Assembly: GCA_021797825.1 (NCBI GenBank)
Contig: JAJZZA010000001.1
Location: forward strand, 106,579-166,862
Reading direction: 5' to 3'
Source of the DNA: Bacillota bacterium
Lineage (GTDB): Bacteria > Bacillota > Sulfobacillia > Sulfobacillales > Sulfobacillaceae
Length of the DNA stretch: 60,284 bases
Positions 26,154-35,858 of this stretch are shown one piece after another. Numbering within the stretch: position 1 is the first letter of the stretch; the number at the start of each line of letters is the position of its first letter. A model generated the notes under the pieces. That model did no database searches, was not told the origin of the DNA, and was given only the letters and a program-made list of their open reading frames with translations. The translations under genes and the position numbers were made by a program.

Positions 26154-26493
26154 CATCCTGGGCTGTGGCAGGGGTGGGCCAATCGATGCCCGCCGCCGCA
26201 GTGGTGCGGCACAAAGGCGCTCGCTGCCGGTATCGGCCGAGGCCGTGGGAAGGGTGTGTTCTGCCCCAGGGGATCCGTGCGCGTGGCGCCGGCATGAGTT
26301 TTCCGGGCGAGCCGGCGGAATGCGATGGGTGGGGGGGACGGATGGGGGGTTGGCGGCCCCGGATTTAGCACCCGGCCTTGAGCGGTGACCTCACAGCATG
26401 CCGACGGTCATGGCAAAGAGCGGCGCTAGGCCGGTCGATGGTTGGCGGCGACCAGGGCTAAAGGTGTGGCGGCACGAGAGAGGGGCGGGAGGC
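26154..26493. other. Intergenic region, no supported gene
   Basis: About 340 GC-rich bp between the J-domain gene and the exonuclease. Open frames exist on both strands but none has a ribosome site or recognisable motif. No terminator is clear. Confidence 0.4.
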
Positions 26494-27270
26494 ATGTGGC
26501 TGGTATTTGATATCGAGACGGTTCCCGACGCGGCGGCCGGTCGCCGTTGGCTGGGTTTGGGCGCGGAGACGGCCGACCACGATGTGCGGCTGGCGATGAT
26601 GGAGGCGCGGCGCGCACAAACGGGGGCCGCGGCGTTTTTAAAACCAGCCTTTCACCAGATTGTGGCCATTGCCGGCGCGTTGATCGACGAGCAGGGGTCG
26701 CTCCGCCGGCTGCGTGCTTTAGGTGAACCGTCAGCCAACGAACCATATTTGGTGGCGGAATTTTTTCGGATTGTGCAGGAAAGCCGGCCGCGGCTGGTCG
26801 GATGGAACTCGTCCGGGTTCGACCTGCCGGCTTTGGTCTATCGGGCGGTCCGGCACAACGTGGTAACGCCGGCCTTTTACCGGGCGGGCGAGCCATACCA
26901 TAGCTACCGCAAACGGTACGACGAGGAACTGCACATCGATTTGATGGATCTGCTGAGCGGGTATGGCGCCTCGGCTAAGCTGTCCCTGCATGAAATGGCC
27001 TCTGTATTGGGGGTGCCAGGCAAAATGGACGTGTCCGGGGAGGACGTGCTGACACTCTATGTGGAAGGCGCCATCGATCGCATACGGGAGTACTGCATGC
27101 GTGATGTGATGACCACAACCGTAATTTTCGGTCAATTTGCGCACCACCGCGGGTGGCTGGCGGACGATGCCTGGACGACCTTTCAGGCCAGTATTCAGCA
27201 GTTTTTGACTGAGCACGCCGACTCGCATTGGACGGAGTACGCCCGTCAATGGCAGAGCTGGGCGGACTGA
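26494..27270 (+). CDS. PolB-like 3'-5' exonuclease (DEDD ribonuclease-H fold)
   Basis: A 258-residue protein resembling the predicted 3'-5' exonucleases related to DNA polymerase B (PF10108-type). FDIETVPD at residue 5 supplies the first two acidic ligands, VGWNSSGFDLPAL the ExoII region, and YCMRDVMTT the ExoIII region. It should trim DNA 3' ends. ATG 26494 follows GGGCGGGAGG. It lies directly before the RecQ helicase on the same strand, so the two probably act together in recombination or repair. Confidence 0.78.
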   Translation: MWLVFDIETVPDAAAGRRWLGLGAETADHDVRLAMMEARRAQTGAAAFLKPAFHQIVAIAGALIDEQGSLRRLRALGEPSANEPYLVAEFFRIVQESRPRLVGWNSSGFDLPALVYRAVRHNVVTPAFYRAGEPYHSYRKRYDEELHIDLMDLLSGYGASAKLSLHEMASVLGVPGKMDVSGEDVLTLYVEGAIDRIREYCMRDVMTTTVIFGQFAHHRGWLADDAWTTFQASIQQFLTEHADSHWTEYARQWQSWAD

Positions 27271-27315
27271 CGCACAGTCAACATCTAGCGGATGCGACGG
27301 GAGTGGCGGGAATCG

Positions 27316-29457
27316 ATGGGGGACGGGCCGGCACCAAATGACACCAGGGATGTGACACTGACGCCGGATCAAAACCGGAAAATCGATGACTTGCGTCTCG
27401 CGGTATTCGGCTTGTCGGAGTTTCGGCCCCACCAACGCGAAATCATCGCGCGGGCCGTGGCGGGACAGCCGCAACTGGCGGTGCTGGCCACGGGCGCTGG
27501 AAAATCCTTGTGCTATCAGTTGCCCGCGCTCATTCTACCCCGTCCGGTGCTGGTTGTCTCGCCATTGCTGGCATTGATGAAAGATCAGCTGGACCGGCTT
27601 GCGCGGCTGGGCATCGCCGCCGAGTCGCTTCACCATGCGCAGACGGCGTCCGCTCAGCAGCAGATTCTCCGGCGATGGGCGAAGGGCCAGCTGCGCTTAT
27701 TGTATGCCGCTCCGGAACGGTTGGCGCGTTCCGGTTTTGTCAGAGTGATGGCGGACGCGCCCCCGGGCTTGCTGGTGGTCGATGAAGCACACTGTATTTC
27801 CGAATGGGGTTATGATTTTCGCCCGGATTACCGGCGCCTGCGACTGTTTCGGGAGGTTGTCGGCCTGCCCCCGGTGCTCGCCCTGACCGCTACCGCCACG
27901 CCTCGGGTGCGGGCCGATATTTTGCACCAGCTGGGGATGACGGAGGATTCATGCCGCGTGACCGAAGGACCTGTCGACCGACCGAATATTCATCTGGCGG
28001 TGGAGGAATTTCGTTCGGAGACGGTTCGCACGGCAGCCGTGGCGACGGCCATCGCCAACACTGCCGGAGCTGTCATCATTTATGTCGACAGCCGGCAACG
28101 GGCCGCAGCCTGGGCCGAGACCCTCGCCAAACGGTTGGGAGAACCGGTTGCCAAATATCATGCCGGGCTGACCCCGCCGGAACGGACACGAATCCAAGAG
28201 GATTTCCTGTCCGGGCGATTGCGGGTGGTGGCGGCCACCACCGCGTTCGGCATGGGAATTGACCGGCCGGACATCGAACTGATTGTGCACGTCGGGGTAC
28301 CCGAGTCGATCGACACCTATTATCAGGAAATCGGCCGGGCGGGCCGGGACGGCCGCGCGGCGTCGGCCCGGATGTGCATCTTGCCGGACGATGTTCGGCG
28401 CCGCACGGGTTTTCTGCGGCGGGAGCGTCCCGACGCCCGCATCGTAAGCGGACTGTTGGACCGTGTCGTGGCCACCGGGGGAGCGGCACCGGTGGCCGCC
28501 CCGGCGGGCAGGGAGAGTCTGCTGGCCGCAGCGGGGGCGATATTAGAGGACATGGCGGTCGTTGAGTCGGTCACCCGAACGCGGGAGGGAACCGTTCTCC
28601 GCCTGGGCGCTCCAATTGAGCCGTGGACCCGTGCGGCGGTGCTTGACCGACTCTCCCGCCAGCATGGCGAGCGGCATACCCGTTGGACCGCGATGCGCCG
28701 ATATCTGGGGGCGCGATCCTGCCGCCGCCAAATCTTGGTGGCCTATTACGGCCAAACCTCGTCCGCAGAGGTGGGGGGAACCGACGCGTGTTGCGACAAC
28801 TGTCGGCGAGGGGACTACACCCGGGACTCGGCGGCGCAAGCGGGGGACGGCGGGAGGGACCTTGGCTCCCGCCTGCGGCAGTGGCGCACGGACACGGCCC
28901 GGGCAGCGGGAATCCCGGCGTATTGCGTGCTGAAGGATCGGGAATTAGACGATATTGTGCATAAGCGCCCCGTGACCCTGACTGAATTGCGTCAGTGCCG
29001 GGGGGTGGGTCCCGTCAAATTAGCCCGCTATGGGGAAGAACTGTGTGCCCTGGTGCGAGATGGCGATGGCCCCGGCACACCCGGCGCGCCGCCTCCCTTA
29101 ACCGGTTCGAGCCGGGATCAAGCCTGGCGGCTGTTCGCCGAAGGAGTGCCGTTTGACCAGGTGGCGGTCCGCCTAGGGCAAAGCCCCGGCACGGTTCGGC
29201 GCCATTTGGCACAATGGATTCAGGCGGCCCCGGATGCCAGCTGGCGGTGGTATCTGGGCCGATGGGTTACCCGCGAGGATCTGCAGGAAATCACCGACGC
29301 GCTAAAAGACCACGCCGGCCGATTGCGCCCGGCCTACGCTCAACTGCAGGGACGGTTCAGCTTTGCCATCTTGGACGTGGTGCGGGCCGCCCTTAGCCGC
29401 CTGGACCCGGTCAGGGAGCCCGACCCACCCGGGCGGCCAGCCAAACCCCGACACTAA
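27316..29457 (+). CDS. recQ: RecQ-family ATP-dependent DNA helicase
   Basis: A 713-residue SF2 helicase: Walker A ATGAGKSLCYQ, DEAHCISEWGYDFRPDY, LTATATPRV, GMGIDRPD and the motif VI-type GRAGRDGR. The RQC region carries the zinc-binding cysteines (CRRQILVAYY, then CCDNC), an HRDC-like helical segment follows, and the C terminus has the HTH_40-like LAQWIQ region. It unwinds DNA with 3'-5' polarity in recombination and repair. The frame opens at ATG 27292, but GGGAGTGGCGGG suits ATG 27316 better. The last 47 bp overlap the convergent ytpB-like gene. Confidence 0.92.
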   Translation: MGDGPAPNDTRDVTLTPDQNRKIDDLRLAVFGLSEFRPHQREIIARAVAGQPQLAVLATGAGKSLCYQLPALILPRPVLVVSPLLALMKDQLDRLARLGIAAESLHHAQTASAQQQILRRWAKGQLRLLYAAPERLARSGFVRVMADAPPGLLVVDEAHCISEWGYDFRPDYRRLRLFREVVGLPPVLALTATATPRVRADILHQLGMTEDSCRVTEGPVDRPNIHLAVEEFRSETVRTAAVATAIANTAGAVIIYVDSRQRAAAWAETLAKRLGEPVAKYHAGLTPPERTRIQEDFLSGRLRVVAATTAFGMGIDRPDIELIVHVGVPESIDTYYQEIGRAGRDGRAASARMCILPDDVRRRTGFLRRERPDARIVSGLLDRVVATGGAAPVAAPAGRESLLAAAGAILEDMAVVESVTRTREGTVLRLGAPIEPWTRAAVLDRLSRQHGERHTRWTAMRRYLGARSCRRQILVAYYGQTSSAEVGGTDACCDNCRRGDYTRDSAAQAGDGGRDLGSRLRQWRTDTARAAGIPAYCVLKDRELDDIVHKRPVTLTELRQCRGVGPVKLARYGEELCALVRDGDGPGTPGAPPPLTGSSRDQAWRLFAEGVPFDQVAVRLGQSPGTVRRHLAQWIQAAPDASWRWYLGRWVTREDLQEITDALKDHAGRLRPAYAQLQGRFSFAILDVVRAALSRLDPVREPDPPGRPAKPRH

Positions 29458-30424
29458 TCGGACCCCCGGCTGTCAACAGTGAGCAGGCTGGGCGGGTCAG
29501 GCTGTTTCGCACTTTGCGGTCCGACAGATAAAAGCCCAAGAGTCCCCGGGCGACGTAGCGATGAAACGCCGCGTCTTCGTCGTCGCCGATAAGGGACAGG
29601 GTGGTTTGATAGATGTTCCGGATGGATTGCGCGGCTTCGTCCAAATTCGGGTAATAGGAGACGAAATTGAGGTCGCCGTGGGCCAGGTCCTCCGCCTGGT
29701 CGATAAAGTAGTCCAACAGGATGTGGAGCGATCCCATCCACGGAAAGTAGATGGCATGCAGACGACGGATCCGCGCGGGGTCGGCAATGGGTTCCAGCGC
29801 GGCCTGCATCAAGGAAAAGATGGGGAGGGTGGATCCGGTTGCGGCGGCAAATTCCCACCAGTTGAGGCCGGTTTCCGGACCGCCTGCGCCTGCATACCAG
29901 GCTTGCAGTCCTGAAACCCGTTCGGATACCGGACCATGTTTGAGGACCTGCAAATCGATGTAAAGTTGAGCCAGGTGGCGGACCTGAGCCGCCACCCGCG
30001 AATAGCCCGGAAATGCCGGCAAGAGCTGTTGGCAAGCCGTGACCAGGTCCGCCAGATACCCGCCGTCCTGCGTGTAGGGATGACGTTGATAGTAGTCTTT
30101 TAGTGCGGCCCGAGGCGTGACCGCATCCAGCAGCGATTGATGGAGCAGGCGAAAATCCGCTCGGTCCAGGCTCGGACCCCGGTCGGTGACCGTGTCCAGG
30201 TAATCGCAAAGGGTTTGGTAGGGCACCAAGAACCGCATCAGATAACCCAGAGGATCGCGGGAGGGAGCGGCGAACACGCCGCCTCCTTCGCAATGGAATT
30301 GCTTGGACGTCAAGGACGAAAGGGCCTGCTCGCGCAACACCGGGTCTGGAATGGCTTGCGCCTTCTGCCGCCAGCCCGCCAGTTGCAATGCGACCGACGG
30401 CCGTACAGAACGGAAGTATTCCAC
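29411..30424 (-). CDS. YtpB-like tetraprenyl-beta-curcumene synthase (DUF2600)
   Basis: A 337-residue class IB-type terpene synthase. DYLDTVTDRG and, later, ILLDYFIDQAED are the two aspartate-rich motifs of the YtpB/DUF2600 family, which cyclises C35 heptaprenyl diphosphate to tetraprenyl-beta-curcumene, precursor of sesquarterpenes. The first codon in frame is GTG 30424, which has no close ribosome site; AAGGAGG lies about 45 nt upstream in an open frame, so the true N terminus may be 10-15 residues longer. It follows the tricorn gene by 85 bp on the same strand. Confidence 0.82.
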   Translation of the reverse strand: MEYFRSVRPSVALQLAGWRQKAQAIPDPVLREQALSSLTSKQFHCEGGGVFAAPSRDPLGYLMRFLVPYQTLCDYLDTVTDRGPSLDRADFRLLHQSLLDAVTPRAALKDYYQRHPYTQDGGYLADLVTACQQLLPAFPGYSRVAAQVRHLAQLYIDLQVLKHGPVSERVSGLQAWYAGAGGPETGLNWWEFAAATGSTLPIFSLMQAALEPIADPARIRRLHAIYFPWMGSLHILLDYFIDQAEDLAHGDLNFVSYYPNLDEAAQSIRNIYQTTLSLIGDDEDAAFHRYVARGLLGFYLSDRKVRNSLTRPACSLLTAGGPISVGVWLAARVGRAP

Positions 30425-30508
30425 CGCCCATTGCCAACTGCGGAGCGATTCGGATGCCGTGGCCCTCGCCTCCTTCCGTAAATGCTGGCTACGCCGAACG
30501 GGGATCGG

Positions 30509-33500
30509 CTAGCCCATCCGCTCGGGAAGTCGCGGTATAGCGCGGCTGGGGCGTGAATCAAAATCCGGCAGGCGCGGGGGCGACGACTCCAAAGCCGCCA
30601 GGATGATGCGGATCGTCTCGTGCAACTGGCGATCGAAGCCTCGGGCATAGTCCTCCGGAGAGTTTTCGACCTCGATGTCGGGGTCGGTACCGTAATTCTC
30701 CACGCCCCATCCGGTGTCCTTGAACCAAAAGGAAAATTCTGGCTGCGTCGTGATGCTGCCATCGACCAATGCATGCCGCACCGAAATGCCGATCACCCCG
30801 CCCCAGGTGCGGGTTCCCACCAGCGGGCCGACCGCCATGAGCTTAAACGCGTGACTGAAGATATCGCCGTCGGACCCGGCTTGTTCGTTGGTCAACGCCA
30901 CAATCGGACCGATGACGCTGTCTCCCGGGTAGGGAGCGGGTTGACCGTGGCGGGGCAAGTCATAGCCAATCCGGCGCCGCATCAGCTTATCCAAGATAAG
31001 TTGGGAGACATGGCCGCCGCCGTTAAACCGCACGTCGACAATCAAGGCTTCTTTTTGAAATTCAGACAGATAGCCGCGGTAAAACTCGGCAAATCCCCGC
31101 GGACCCATGTCGGGGATGTGCACATAGCCGACCCGGCCATCGCTGGCCTGGGTCACCTGACGACGGTTTTGGTTGACCCACTCGCGATAGCGGGCGGCGG
31201 TTTCCTGTTCTAATGGACGGATTACGGCAGTTCGCCGGGAACCCGACGCCTGGCGAAAGGTCAGGCGCACATCCCGTTTGGCCTTGCCGATGAGCCAAGC
31301 CGACGGCGGCAGGTCGGGCCCCAACCGCTGGCCGTCGACGGCGGTGATGATGTCGCCGGGTGACAGATTGACTCCGGGAGCCAAGAGCGGCGAATGCTCC
31401 CCGGGATTCCAGCTGTCCCCAGCCACCAGGTGGCGCACGCGGTAGCCTGCCTCCGCCTGATCCCAGGTCAAATCGGCTCCCAGCAAGCCCATGCGGTTCT
31501 CCGGCTCCTTGCGGTAATCCCCGCCCATTTCGTAGGCGTGGGAGGTGCCGAGTTCCCCCTGCAATTCCCACATGAAATCCGAGAACTCGCTGCGTGTGCC
31601 GACACGCGGAAGGATGGTCAGGTAGCGCTCGAGGGTGGCGTTCCAGTCCAGACCCGACATGTCGGCCGTCCAAAAGTTGTCGCGCATCAGCCGCCAAGCC
31701 TCGCGGGTCATCTGCGCCCATTCCAGTGGCGGGTTGACCGCGACCACCAATCGGTCCAAATCAACCAGCCCGCTTTGTCGACCCGGTTGTTCGGCTTTTT
31801 CCTCTATTTTTTCGCCGGCCTTGACGACCCGCAGACGGTTGCCAATGCGGATCGCCAGCCATTTCCGGTCGTGCGACAGGGCGAAGCTGGTTACGTGCGT
31901 ATGGAGCGCCTCGACCTTTTGATCCTTGAAATCAAACATACTCAGCGTGGCTTTGGCGGAGGGGGCCTTCGGGTAAAACGACGTGGACAGACCGCCTTCC
32001 GGCGGGACGGTGGTCCAGTACACCTTGCCATATCCTGCCGCCAGCTGGCGATAACGGCCTTCCGCAACCGGGAATGCCAGGACACGTCCGGCAATATCCT
32101 CTAAGTCAATCTCCACGTCCGGAATTTCCGGCTTGTCCGGATTGAGTTCGGGGGCCTTGGTGTCCGGCTGCGGCATGAATGGCGATGGCGTCTCCCGGGA
32201 CAGCACGATGACATGCGGCTTTTCCCCGGATAGGAAGCCCAAGTCAAATTTTAGACTGTCGTACACCGGATCGAAAGTGCGATAGGAGAGAAAATACAGG
32301 TATTGGCCTGACGGATCAAAGACCGGATCACTGTCGATGCTGACCGGGTCGGTTGCGGGTTGGCTGCTGGCAGTCGGCAAATGGTACAGGTTGATGGTGC
32401 TGGTGCTTTCGGTCAGGTGAAAGCCATAGGCAATCCAGCGGCTGTCGGGAGACCAGTCGAGGCCGCGAATGGGTCCAGCGGCGGACCGGTCGATAACTCG
32501 TCCGCTGAGCGTGGTGAGATCGAGCAGCCAGAGTTCGAAGCGGTGGTTGCCCAACGCCGCGAACTGCCCATCAGGCGAAATCTTCAGATCCAGCACGCGC
32601 CCGACGTCCGCCGCCATCGTGGCGGGCGGATTCTCGCGGCGTCGCAATTCAACCCGTTCTTCGCCGCTCTCGTCGGAGACGGTCACGATACCGGTCCCGT
32701 CGGGCAGCCATTGACTCATCCGGTAACGGACCCCGTCCGCGACACCGATCGGCTCGACCGGCCCCTCCCAATTTCCCAGCAGATAGGGTTTGCCGCGCGT
32801 GGTGACGGCGAGCCGGCTACCGTCCGGGGATGGCGCGTACTCGGTCATAAAACGGCCTGGCGCCACGTACTTCTTCTCGCGCTGGGTGCGTTGACTGAAA
32901 TAGTCGACGGCGATGCGGCCCCCGGTCTCCGTCGCCGGATCGAAGAGATAGAGGTCTCCGGCCGCGTGGTATACCACGCGCTGACCGTCGGTGCAGGCGT
33001 TGCGGGCGTAAAATGGATGGTGGTCCGTGTGCCGGCGGATGTCCTTGCCGGCAGGCGTGATGGAATACAGGTTGCCGACGCCTTCGTGGTCCGAGAGAAA
33101 GAAAATGCGCTCACCAATCCACATCGGGCTGGCGATATTTCCATCGTCGCGGGCATAGCGGTGGAAGCGCCCCGTTCCCGGGTCGATCCAGAGCACGCCG
33201 CGGGTTCCGCCCCGATATCTTTTCCAGCGGGCGGGGTCGGCCGTGTTGCGGCCCACCACCACCCCTTGCCGGGGCCCGAAGGCGATGGCCAGGGACGGGC
33301 CGTAGGGGAGAAGCTCGGGCTCCCCCCCGGTCGGCGAAATCGCATGCAAGGCGAACCATTTGGGGAAGGGCTGCCCATGATTGGTGGCAAAGACAATCCG
33401 GCCCGCGGGGTCCCAGCCGGCGATTTGGGTGGTGGCCCCAAGATAGGTTAAACGGCGTACTTCACCTCCCGCGGCCGCCATCACGTAGACTTCGCTGTCG

Positions 33501-33718
33501 CCTTCCTCCCGCCCGATGAAGGCGATCGAGCGTCCGTCCGGCGAGAGCCAGGGCCGAGTGGCCGATCCCCAACCGGCGGTGAGGCGCCGCGCGGTGCCGC
33601 CGTGCCGCGACACGGTCCACAAATCATCTTCGGATACAAAAACCACGGTGTCGCCGGCGATAGTGGGATACCGGTAGTAGCCTGGCAAGCCAGTGAGCGG
33701 TGAATGGGTGGGATTCAT
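30509..33718 (-). CDS. Tricorn-type protease (S41 family)
   Basis: A 1069-residue protein with the tricorn layout: N-terminal beta-propeller segments (PTIAGDTVVFVSEDDLWTV and many similar WSPDSRWIAY repeats), a second propeller, a PDZ domain (DIITAVDGQRL), and the C-terminal S41 peptidase core with FNGGGHVSQLIL and NEQAGSDGDIFSH, which carries the catalytic serine. Tricorn forms large assemblies that cut proteasome- or protease-derived peptides to short fragments. No signal peptide, so cytoplasmic. ATG 33718 has GCAAGGAGAT upstream and a promoter lies at 33783-33812. Confidence 0.92.
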   Translation of the reverse strand: MNPTHSPLTGLPGYYRYPTIAGDTVVFVSEDDLWTVSRHGGTARRLTAGWGSATRPWLSPDGRSIAFIGREEGDSEVYVMAAAGGEVRRLTYLGATTQIAGWDPAGRIVFATNHGQPFPKWFALHAISPTGGEPELLPYGPSLAIAFGPRQGVVVGRNTADPARWKRYRGGTRGVLWIDPGTGRFHRYARDDGNIASPMWIGERIFFLSDHEGVGNLYSITPAGKDIRRHTDHHPFYARNACTDGQRVVYHAAGDLYLFDPATETGGRIAVDYFSQRTQREKKYVAPGRFMTEYAPSPDGSRLAVTTRGKPYLLGNWEGPVEPIGVADGVRYRMSQWLPDGTGIVTVSDESGEERVELRRRENPPATMAADVGRVLDLKISPDGQFAALGNHRFELWLLDLTTLSGRVIDRSAAGPIRGLDWSPDSRWIAYGFHLTESTSTINLYHLPTASSQPATDPVSIDSDPVFDPSGQYLYFLSYRTFDPVYDSLKFDLGFLSGEKPHVIVLSRETPSPFMPQPDTKAPELNPDKPEIPDVEIDLEDIAGRVLAFPVAEGRYRQLAAGYGKVYWTTVPPEGGLSTSFYPKAPSAKATLSMFDFKDQKVEALHTHVTSFALSHDRKWLAIRIGNRLRVVKAGEKIEEKAEQPGRQSGLVDLDRLVVAVNPPLEWAQMTREAWRLMRDNFWTADMSGLDWNATLERYLTILPRVGTRSEFSDFMWELQGELGTSHAYEMGGDYRKEPENRMGLLGADLTWDQAEAGYRVRHLVAGDSWNPGEHSPLLAPGVNLSPGDIITAVDGQRLGPDLPPSAWLIGKAKRDVRLTFRQASGSRRTAVIRPLEQETAARYREWVNQNRRQVTQASDGRVGYVHIPDMGPRGFAEFYRGYLSEFQKEALIVDVRFNGGGHVSQLILDKLMRRRIGYDLPRHGQPAPYPGDSVIGPIVALTNEQAGSDGDIFSHAFKLMAVGPLVGTRTWGGVIGISVRHALVDGSITTQPEFSFWFKDTGWGVENYGTDPDIEVENSPEDYARGFDRQLHETIRIILAALESSPPRLPDFDSRPSRAIPRLPERMG

Positions 33719-33782
33719 GCGTATCTCCTTGCGTATTCGAATGTGACGGAGGGCTGCGAGAACCGTCCGCGGTCAGGACTCT

Positions 33783-33812
33783 AGTATAGAGGAAGCGTAG
33801 GGCTGCTGGCAA
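33783..33812 (-). promoter_or_regulatory. Promoter for the tricorn protease gene
   Basis: On the minus strand TTGCCA (33812-33807) and TATACT (33788-33783) are 18 bp apart, about 65 bp before the start codon. Confidence 0.6.
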
Positions 33813-33843
33813 TTTCGGCCTGCCGGGGAAGGGCTCGGGACTG

Positions 33844-33852
33844 TGCTATAAT
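33844..33852 (+). promoter_or_regulatory. Extended -10 promoter for the hem genes
   Basis: TGCTATAAT (TGn plus perfect TATAAT) lies 26 bp before the hemE start; the -35 region is weak. It is divergent from the tricorn promoter. Confidence 0.6.
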
Positions 33853-33877
33853 CATGCCGTTGCAAGGGGGACGGACC

Positions 33878-34924
33878 ATGGCGGAGAGTCGGTTTATCCG
33901 CGCATGCCAGGGACAGCCGGTGGATGCGGTGCCGGTTTGGTTTATGCGCCAAGCCGGACGTTACCAGGCGTCGTACCGGGAGTTGCGCCGGAGGTACAGC
34001 CTGTTGCAAATTGCCGTGGACCCCAAATTGTGCGCGGAGGTCACGTGTCGGCCGGTGGAAGACCTCGGGGTTGACGCGGCCATCTTGTTTTCGGATATTA
34101 TGGTGCCTTTGGCGCCGATGGGGATTTCGTTCGAAATTCGGGAAAACGTGGGGCCAATTGTAGAGCGACCGATTCGCAGCCGTGAGGCGGTCGAGGGCTT
34201 GCGGACGGTAGACCCCGACACCTCGCTGGACTTCGCGCTGGAAGCCATCACGCGGTGCGTGGACCGGCTCGGGTCGACGCCCTTGATCGGGTTTGCGGGG
34301 GGCCCCTTTACGCTCGCCAGTTATTGTGTTGAAGGCGGCCCTTCCCGCCAGTATTTGGCGAGCAAGCGGTTGATGTGGACCGAGCCGGACGTCTTTGGCC
34401 TCTTGATGGAGCGGCTGGCGGATACCGTGGCCCGCTATTTGACCGCGCAAATTCGGGCCGGCGCGGCGGCCGTGCAAGTGTTTGACAGTTGGATTGGCGC
34501 GTTGTCCGAAGCGGATTACCGGACTTCGGTGCTTCCCCAGGTGCGGCGGATTTTCGATGCCGTACGGCCCTGGGGGGTTCCCATGATTTACTTCGGGGTC
34601 AACACGGAGCATTTGCTGGCGGCCATGGCGGAGACGGGGGCGACGGTTATCGGTATCGACTGGCGGATTCCTCCGCGGGAGGCAAGGGCGCGGTTGGGGG
34701 TCTCGCTGGCGCTGCAGGGGAATTTGGATCCGGCGGCGATTCTCGCCGGGTGGAATCCGACTAAGCGCCTGGCCCGTGAAATTTTGGCCGGGATGGCCGA
34801 CCAGCCGGGGTTTGTGTTCAATTTGGGGCATGGCGTCTTGAAAGAGAGCGACCCCGCCATCTTGCGCCGGTTGGTGGAATTTGTCCATGCCTACCCAGGG
34901 GAGGCGGACGGTGACGATGCCTAA
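33878..34924 (+). CDS. hemE: Uroporphyrinogen decarboxylase
   Basis: A 348-residue HemE that converts uroporphyrinogen III to coproporphyrinogen III. PVWFMRQAGRYQASYRELR near the N terminus is the substrate-binding signature (with Arg and Asp contacts), followed by FSDIMVPLAPMG, GFAGGPFTLASY and the C-terminal FNLGHGVLKE. ATG 33878 follows AAGGGGGACGG. First gene of a three-gene unit with hemH and hemY; the hemH start lies inside its end. Confidence 0.95.
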   Translation: MAESRFIRACQGQPVDAVPVWFMRQAGRYQASYRELRRRYSLLQIAVDPKLCAEVTCRPVEDLGVDAAILFSDIMVPLAPMGISFEIRENVGPIVERPIRSREAVEGLRTVDPDTSLDFALEAITRCVDRLGSTPLIGFAGGPFTLASYCVEGGPSRQYLASKRLMWTEPDVFGLLMERLADTVARYLTAQIRAGAAAVQVFDSWIGALSEADYRTSVLPQVRRIFDAVRPWGVPMIYFGVNTEHLLAAMAETGATVIGIDWRIPPREARARLGVSLALQGNLDPAAILAGWNPTKRLAREILAGMADQPGFVFNLGHGVLKESDPAILRRLVEFVHAYPGEADGDDA

Positions 34925-35858
34925 TCCGCTGGGGGTCTTGTTAATGGCCTACGGAACGCCCAAGAGTCCGGAGCGGCAAGACGTGGCCGCCTACTATACG
35001 CATATCCGCCACGGCCGCGCGCCCAGCCCCGAGCAGCTTGACGATCTGGTCGGCCGCTACCGGGCCATCGGCGGTTCGCCGCTTTTTGCCATCACTGCGG
35101 GTCAACGCGACGGGTTGCAAGCCCTATTGGACGACCGTCATGGCGCTGGCAGCCTGCGGGTTTATCTGGGCCTTAAGCACGCCCCGCCGTTTATCGCCGA
35201 TGCGATGGCTGCCATGGCCGCGGATGGTGTACGGGAGGCGGTGGCTTTGGTGTTGGCTCCTCATTATTCTTCGATGAGCGTGGGCGTCTATCTGGCCGAA
35301 GCCCACGCTGCGGCTCTTTTGCAGCGTCCCCCGTTAACGCTTTACCCCGTACGCCAGTGGCATCTGCACCCGGGTTTGACCGCGCTCTGGGCCGACCGCA
35401 TCACGGCAGCCCGGGCTCGCTTTACCCCGCTGGAGCGCGAGTCGCTGGTGGTGATCTTTTCGGCGCACAGCCTTCCGGAGCGTCTTCGCGCGACGGCCGA
35501 TCCCTATCCGGCGCAAGTGCCTGCCACCGGGCATGCGGTCGCCCGACTCCTGGGGTTGTCGCGCTATACGTTTTGCTGGCAGAGCGCGGGCCGGACCAGT
35601 GAGCCTTGGATGGGACCGGATATTCTGGAGAAACTGTCGCGGTTGCGAGCCGCTGGAAATTTGGCCGCGCTGGTTTGTCCGACCGGGTTTGTGGCGGATC
35701 ATCTGGAAGTGCTCTACGATCTCGACGTTGCGGCCAAAAATCACGCGAGCCGCATCGGCCTGCATTTCGAGCGGACGGCGCAGTTAAATACCGATCCCCG
35801 TTTTCTGGCAGTGCTGGCGGACGTGGTGGCCGACGCCCTGGCCGGCAAAGCGTCGTGA
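34911..35858 (+). CDS. hemH: Ferrochelatase (coproporphyrin type)
   Basis: A 315-residue ferrochelatase that inserts Fe(II) into the porphyrin. LLMAYGTPKSPE, LGLKHAPPFI, VFSAHSLPE-like IFSAHSLPER (catalytic His), and the C-terminal CPTGFVADHLEVLYD are present. In the Gram-positive coproporphyrin-dependent pathway this enzyme (CpfC) acts on coproporphyrin III, and the gene order hemE-hemH-hemY fits that pathway. GTG 34911, six nt after GGGGAGG, is preferred over ATG 34917. Overlaps hemE by 14 bp and hemY by 4 bp. Confidence 0.92.
   Translation: MTMPNPLGVLLMAYGTPKSPERQDVAAYYTHIRHGRAPSPEQLDDLVGRYRAIGGSPLFAITAGQRDGLQALLDDRHGAGSLRVYLGLKHAPPFIADAMAAMAADGVREAVALVLAPHYSSMSVGVYLAEAHAAALLQRPPLTLYPVRQWHLHPGLTALWADRITAARARFTPLERESLVVIFSAHSLPERLRATADPYPAQVPATGHAVARLLGLSRYTFCWQSAGRTSEPWMGPDILEKLSRLRAAGNLAALVCPTGFVADHLEVLYDLDVAAKNHASRIGLHFERTAQLNTDPRFLAVLADVVADALAGKAS

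Noticed and set aside
29454-30437. Long alternative frame opposite recQ's end, overlapping the ytpB-like gene
   Set aside because: It is the shifted frame of a clearly recognisable terpene synthase and has arginine/proline/glycine-rich composition typical of GC-rich shadow frames.
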